Shown here: piece after piece, positions 30,370-33,108 of the stretch | Numbering within the stretch: position 1 is the stretch's first letter | Layout of the letters: each line of letters starts with the position of its first letter | From: Pseudoflavonifractor_A sp022772585 | GTDB lineage: Bacteria > Bacillota > Clostridia > Oscillospirales > Oscillospiraceae | Direction: 5' to 3' | Assembly: GCF_052065415.1 (NCBI RefSeq) | Contig: NZ_JBQHUB010000035.1 | Span: 1 to 33,108, forward strand | Length of the DNA: 33,108 nucleotides | The notes under the pieces: model-generated | Told to the model about the DNA's origin: nothing | The model's database searches: none | What the model saw: only the letters and a program-made list of their open reading frames with translations | Translations under genes and position numbers: made by a program

Positions 30370-30810
30370 TTACAGTCCCAACGCATCCCTGATCTTCTTC
30401 ACATACCGGCGGGAGACATAACAGGCCGTCCCGCCCTCCAGGGTCATCTTGATGGTGCCCGAGAGCTTCAGATCCAGGGCGGTCACTTTCTTCAGATTGA
30501 CCATCTCGGAGTGAGAGATCCGCACGAAGGTGTGCCGGTCCAGGGCCCCTTCCAGCTCGTAAAGCCGCTGCTTCACCAGGAAGTCCCCTGTGGCCGTTTG
30601 GACCCGGACCTCCTTCTGATCGGCGTAGAACCGCAGGATCTCCGCCGGCTCCAGCGGGACGGCCCGGTCCCCGGCAAAGCCCAGGAGCCGCCCCTCCGGC
30701 TCCCCCCGGACCCGCCGGAGCAGGTCACGGACCTCCGGGGTCTCCGCCGGAGCGGTGACGGTGACGGTCACGTCCTTGCAGGATGGGTCTACCCGCAGCT
30801 CTACCTTCAT
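30370..30810 (-). CDS. LytTR-domain DNA-binding regulator without receiver
   Basis: 146 residues. The N-terminal part (1-45) is a small alpha/beta region (VELRVDPSCKDVTVTVTAP) of no named family. The LytTR domain (about 48-146) has ILRFYADQKEVRVQTATGDFLVKQRLYELEGAL, FVRISHSEMVNLKKV and CYVSRRYVKKIRDAL. With no receiver domain it belongs to the LytTR regulatory systems in which a membrane inhibitor sequesters the DNA-binding protein. The DUF3021-like gene is the expected partner. ATG 30810 follows GGAGG eight bases upstream; a GTG at 30819 overlaps that site. Confidence 0.9.
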   Translation of the reverse strand: MKVELRVDPSCKDVTVTVTAPAETPEVRDLLRRVRGEPEGRLLGFAGDRAVPLEPAEILRFYADQKEVRVQTATGDFLVKQRLYELEGALDRHTFVRISHSEMVNLKKVTALDLKLSGTIKMTLEGGTACYVSRRYVKKIRDALGL

Positions 30811-30833
30811 CTCCCACACCTCCTTTCCCCTTC

Positions 30834-30862
30834 AATATAGTGAAAAAAAGGCCGTCTGTCCA
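30834..30862 (-). promoter_or_regulatory. Candidate promoter of the LytTR operon, -35 inside a terminator arm
   Basis: On the minus strand TGGACA (30862-30857), 17 bases, TATATT (30839-30834). The -35 lies in the terminator hairpin of the upstream lipoprotein gene, so hairpin and promoter overlap. Confidence 0.6.
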
Positions 30863-30883
30863 CTGTTTTTGGACAGGCGGCCT
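30843..30883 (-). terminator. Intrinsic terminator of the lipoprotein gene
   Basis: AGGCCGTCTGTCC (30849-30861) pairs with GGACAGGCGGCCT (30871-30883) with one G-U pair; T7 follows on the minus strand (30849-30843). Confidence 0.9.
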
Positions 30884-30901
30884 CTTGGCGGGGATAATCG
30901 G

Positions 30902-31663
30902 TCAGCTGATGGCCTCGCTTCCGATGGAATAGGTCCAGGACCCGTCCCCGGAGCGGCGGGCGGTGCAGCCGGTGAAGAAATAGGCCCCCAGGCCGGAGCG
31001 CCACTTCTGGGCGTCAAAGCCCGCTTCGGCGGAGCCGGAAAGGGTGAAGAGGCAGCCGTCCTCCCAGTACAGCTCCTTGCCGTCGATATAGCCCTCCTCC
31101 ACCAGCTCGTCATAGGAGGCCTCCAGAGGGACGATGCCGTGGAGCTCACCGAAGCGCCAGGCCACGGCGGATTTTTCCGCGCCGCTCAGGTCAGTAAGGT
31201 CGGACAGGTCCACGCCCAGCTCCGTGATGCCGTCGTTCAGGCCCGGGTCCGCCGCCCACAGGTCCTCCAGCACCTGGAGGTAGAGCCCGCAGCGGTCATC
31301 AATGGAGGCGGTCTCCCCGGCGATGGCCGTCACCCCGGAGGGCTGGGCGGGATAGGTCTCCATGATGCTGCCGTCGAACGTCACACGGATACGCATACCA
31401 TCCCGCAGGTCCTGCCAGGAGGCGGCGTTTCCGTCTACAGTGACGGATACCGTCTCAACGCCGGCGCCCACACGGAATACGGCACCGGCGGAGCCGTCAG
31501 CCTCCGCCAGGAGCAGGCTGCCGTCCTCCGCACCGTCCACGATGACGCAGTCCAGAGCGGGGGAAGAAGAGGAATCGGGGGAGGGGGCGGCGCCGGCATG
31601 GCCGCAGGCAGAGAGCAGGAAGAGGGCCAGCGTCAGGCCCAGAAGCCCGGTCAGGCGTTTCAT
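30902..31663 (-). CDS. Lipoprotein of unknown function
   Basis: 253 residues. Lipobox LLSAC (Cys about 20) after a hydrophobic signal, then a short Ser/Pro linker. Residues about 37-95 look like a small beta-domain (LDCVIVDGAEDGSLLLAEADG, MRIRVTFDGSIMETYPAQ), similar in style to OB-like clostridial DUF3221-type domains. The rest (about 105-253) is alpha/beta with LYLQVLEDLWAADPGLNDG and FFTGCTARRSGDGSWTYSIG. I do not recognise a catalytic motif. ATG 31663 is chosen because GGAGG lies eight bases upstream and the lipoprotein signal starts there. A promoter lies at 31683-31711. A terminator separates it from the LytTR operon. Confidence 0.8.
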   Translation of the reverse strand: MKRLTGLLGLTLALFLLSACGHAGAAPSPDSSSSPALDCVIVDGAEDGSLLLAEADGSAGAVFRVGAGVETVSVTVDGNAASWQDLRDGMRIRVTFDGSIMETYPAQPSGVTAIAGETASIDDRCGLYLQVLEDLWAADPGLNDGITELGVDLSDLTDLSGAEKSAVAWRFGELHGIVPLEASYDELVEEGYIDGKELYWEDGCLFTLSGSAEAGFDAQKWRSGLGAYFFTGCTARRSGDGSWTYSIGSEAIS

Positions 31664-31682
31664 GGGATCGGCCTCCTTTGTT

Positions 31683-31711
31683 TTGATACCGGTTAGACGA
31701 AAGCGGGTCAA
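31683..31711 (-). promoter_or_regulatory. Promoter of the lipoprotein gene
   Basis: On the minus strand TTGACC (31711-31706), 17 bases, TATCAA (31688-31683). It is back to back with the kinase promoter at 31741-31768. Confidence 0.65.
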
Positions 31712-31740
31712 ATTGGTTCCGCAAAAATAAAAAATAGGGG

Positions 31741-31768
31741 TTGACATTGGAATAAAATCAGTTATACT
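31741..31768 (+). promoter_or_regulatory. Promoter of the HTH-PfkB kinase
   Basis: TTGACA (31741-31746), 16 bases, TATACT (31763-31768). The -35 is a perfect sigma-A consensus. Transcription would start near 31775. Confidence 0.88.
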
Positions 31769-31818
31769 AAACATGTGATTACCAATCTAAATAAAAGCTT
31801 AAACAAGGGGGCGCGGGC

Positions 31819-32901
31819 ATGACTCAGCGGGAACGGCAGCTGCTCCGGTGGATCGAGGAAAATCCGCTCATCTCACAGCAGGAGCTGGCGGAGAAGGCGG
31901 GGATCACCCGCTCCTCGGTGGCGGTGCACATCTCCAACCTGATGAAAAAGGGATATATCGAGGGCAAAGGGTATATCGTTCATACCGCGCCCTACGCCGT
32001 GGTCATCGGCGGCGTGAATATGGACATCGGCGGCCGGCCGGCGCGGAAGCTGGTGCCTCAGGACTCCAACCCCGGTCGGGTGCGTATGAGCCTGGGCGGC
32101 GTGGGGCGGAACATCGCCCATAACATGAGCCTGCTGGGGGTGGATGTGCGGATGCTCACCGCCTTCGGCGACGACCTGCACGCCCAGAAGATCGCGGCCT
32201 CCTGCGGGGAGCTGGGCATCGACATCTCCCACGCGCTGCAGGTTCCGGGGGCGGCCACCTCCACCTATCTCTTTATTGCCGACGAGCGGGGAGACATGGT
32301 GCTGGCGGTGTCCGACATGGAGATCTACTCCCACATCACCCCCGCCTGGCTGGCCACCCGGCAGCCCCTGCTGGACAACGCCCAGCTCATTGTCTTTGAC
32401 ACCAATATTCCGGAGGAGAGCATCGCCTGGCTGGCCGAGCACGCCAAGGTCCCGCTGTTCTCCGACCCGGTCTCCACCGCCAAGGCGGAGAAGCTCCGCC
32501 CCGTGCTGGGCAGGCTCCACACCCTCAAGCCCAACCGCATTGAGGCCGAGCTCCTCTCCGGCGTGCCCATTACCGACGGCGGGAGCCTGGAGCGGGCGGC
32601 AGAGGCCCTTCTGGCCACCGGGCTGCACCGGGTGTTCATCAGCCTGGGCGGAGACGGCATGTTTGCCGCCGACCACCTGGGCGGCCGGGTCCGGGTGCCC
32701 TGCTGCCCCGGAGAGATGGTGAACACCACCGGCTGCGGAGACGCCGCCATGGCCGCCGTGGCCTGGGCCTATCTGGAGGGCACCGACCTGGAGGGCACCG
32801 CCCGGGCCGCTCTGGCCGCCGGCGCCATCGCCATGGAGAGCGGCGAGACCATCAACCCCGCCATGAGCGCTGAAGCGCTGAAGGAGCGGATGGCCCAATA
32901 G
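31819..32901 (+). CDS. HTH-fused PfkB-family carbohydrate/nucleoside kinase (YeiI/PsuK-like)
   Basis: 360 residues. An N-terminal winged helix (about 1-55; LLRWIEENPLISQQELAEKAG, VAVHISNLMKKGYI) is fused to a ribokinase-type kinase (about 58-360). The kinase has VVIGGVNMDIGG, the substrate lid MSLGGVGRNIAHNMSLLG, LKPNRIEAELLSG and the anion-hole motif NTTGCGDAAMAA with catalytic D308. The family phosphorylates sugars or nucleosides; the HTH-fused, NMDIGG-bearing members resemble E. coli YeiI and pseudouridine kinases. No pseudouridine glycosidase gene is visible before the window ends, so the substrate is open. ATG 31819 is preceded by AAGGGGG. A cysteine in GCGD in place of the more common alanine is a minor variation. 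Confidence 0.9.
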   Translation: MTQRERQLLRWIEENPLISQQELAEKAGITRSSVAVHISNLMKKGYIEGKGYIVHTAPYAVVIGGVNMDIGGRPARKLVPQDSNPGRVRMSLGGVGRNIAHNMSLLGVDVRMLTAFGDDLHAQKIAASCGELGIDISHALQVPGAATSTYLFIADERGDMVLAVSDMEIYSHITPAWLATRQPLLDNAQLIVFDTNIPEESIAWLAEHAKVPLFSDPVSTAKAEKLRPVLGRLHTLKPNRIEAELLSGVPITDGGSLERAAEALLATGLHRVFISLGGDGMFAADHLGGRVRVPCCPGEMVNTTGCGDAAMAAVAWAYLEGTDLEGTARAALAAGAIAMESGETINPAMSAEALKERMAQ

Positions 32902-33012
32902 ACAGAGCAGACTGTAAGCGCTCGACGCGAGCGGAAGCGAGCCGCGCTTTGCGCGTAAAAACGCCGCAGGCGTTTTCCGCAGGCGGAATTCAGTTCCGCC
33001 GAGGAAGTAAGG
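32902..33012. repeat. Hairpin-chain element, second occurrence (inverted)
   Basis: CGCTCG/CGAGCG (about 32920-32934), CGCGC-TTT-GCGCG (about 32943-32955), AAAACGCC-GCA-GGCGTTTT (about 32958-32976), GGCGGAA (32982-32988) / TTCCGCC (32994-33000). The core 32978-33003 matches 27525-27550 in the opposite orientation at 25 of 26 positions, and GGGGCCCC (33017-33024) lies at nearly the same distance as in the other copy. Confidence 0.75.
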
Positions 33013-33108
33013 GTCTGGGGCCCCGGGGGGGGGGGGGGGCGGCCGGGCCGGCCGCGCGCGCCCCCCCACACCACCCCCACCCCCCAAGCGCACAACCACA
33101 GGCTGTGG
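33013..33108. other. Low-complexity contig-end sequence
   Basis: A run of about 15 G is followed by GC-only sequence and then CCCCCACACCACCCCC-like sequence. This is typical of an unresolved assembly end rather than genomic function. Confidence 0.7.

Noticed and set aside
33017..33040. G-quadruplex or functional poly-G tract
   Set aside because: Sits at the contig end within GC-only low-complexity sequence; sequencing or assembly error is the simpler reading.

Overview
The window (33.1 kb, about 60% G+C, strong GGAGG ribosome binding sites, lipoproteins with proline/serine-rich linkers) looks like the chromosome of an anaerobic gut clostridium of the Oscillospiraceae type (Flavonifractor / Pseudoflavonifractor / Lawsonibacter-like). 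That placement is inference from gene style and order. Both ends look like contig ends: the left starts without a recognisable gene and the right finishes in a poly-G and C-rich tract.

Layout. 348-2260: an OmpR-type response regulator and a membrane histidine kinase that is cut off just after its G1 box. The reading is joined at about 2260 to the interior of a phage gene. 2260-7345: end of a prophage or phage remnant, with a very large polyvalent protein (5' end missing) that carries a duplicated linker module and an A+T-richer nuclease-like cassette, then a holin and a terminator. 7346-9346: three small or cell-envelope genes (a Cys-rich-tail protein, a secreted SH3b-NlpC/P60 peptidase, a 96-residue protein). 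9347-14086: a UbiD-family decarboxylase, a BMP-family substrate-binding lipoprotein and a divergent multidomain regulator, with an inverted repeat between the last two. 14106-17467 (minus): a DUF4358 lipoprotein, an MBOAT acyltransferase and a DHHW/AlgJ-like protein, probably an envelope or exopolysaccharide O-acetylation operon. 17828-24600: a complete phosphate regulon, pstS-pstC-pstA-pstB-phoU-phoB-phoR, preceded by a Pho-box-like repeat. 24941-27307: a secreted protein with a degenerate deacetylase-like domain behind a three-hairpin leader, then a class V aminotransferase / cysteine desulfurase. 27384-29062 (minus): asnS, with a second divergent copy of its own 3' end and a chain of hairpins just downstream. 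29176-31663 (minus): lipoprotein, LytTR regulator, DUF3021-like membrane protein and a small membrane protein. 31819-32901: an HTH-PfkB sugar or nucleoside kinase.

How the genes fit together. The phosphate genes form one sensing and uptake unit: PstSCAB imports phosphate, PhoU links transporter state to PhoR, and PhoB would act on the 11-bp-spaced repeats in front of pstS. The LytTR and membrane-protein set is a compact LytTR-regulated membrane system. The MBOAT/DHHW pair mirrors AlgI/AlgJ division of labour. The regulator at 12664 lies divergent to the BMP lipoprotein and is its likely controller.

Most unusual parts: the histidine kinase/phage junction at 2260; the repeated linker in the phage polyvalent protein, which on the other strand has the form of an intrinsic terminator; the asnS 3'-tail scar with the hairpin-chain element that recurs at the right end; and the GTTACA-N5 repeats at two small-gene promoters.
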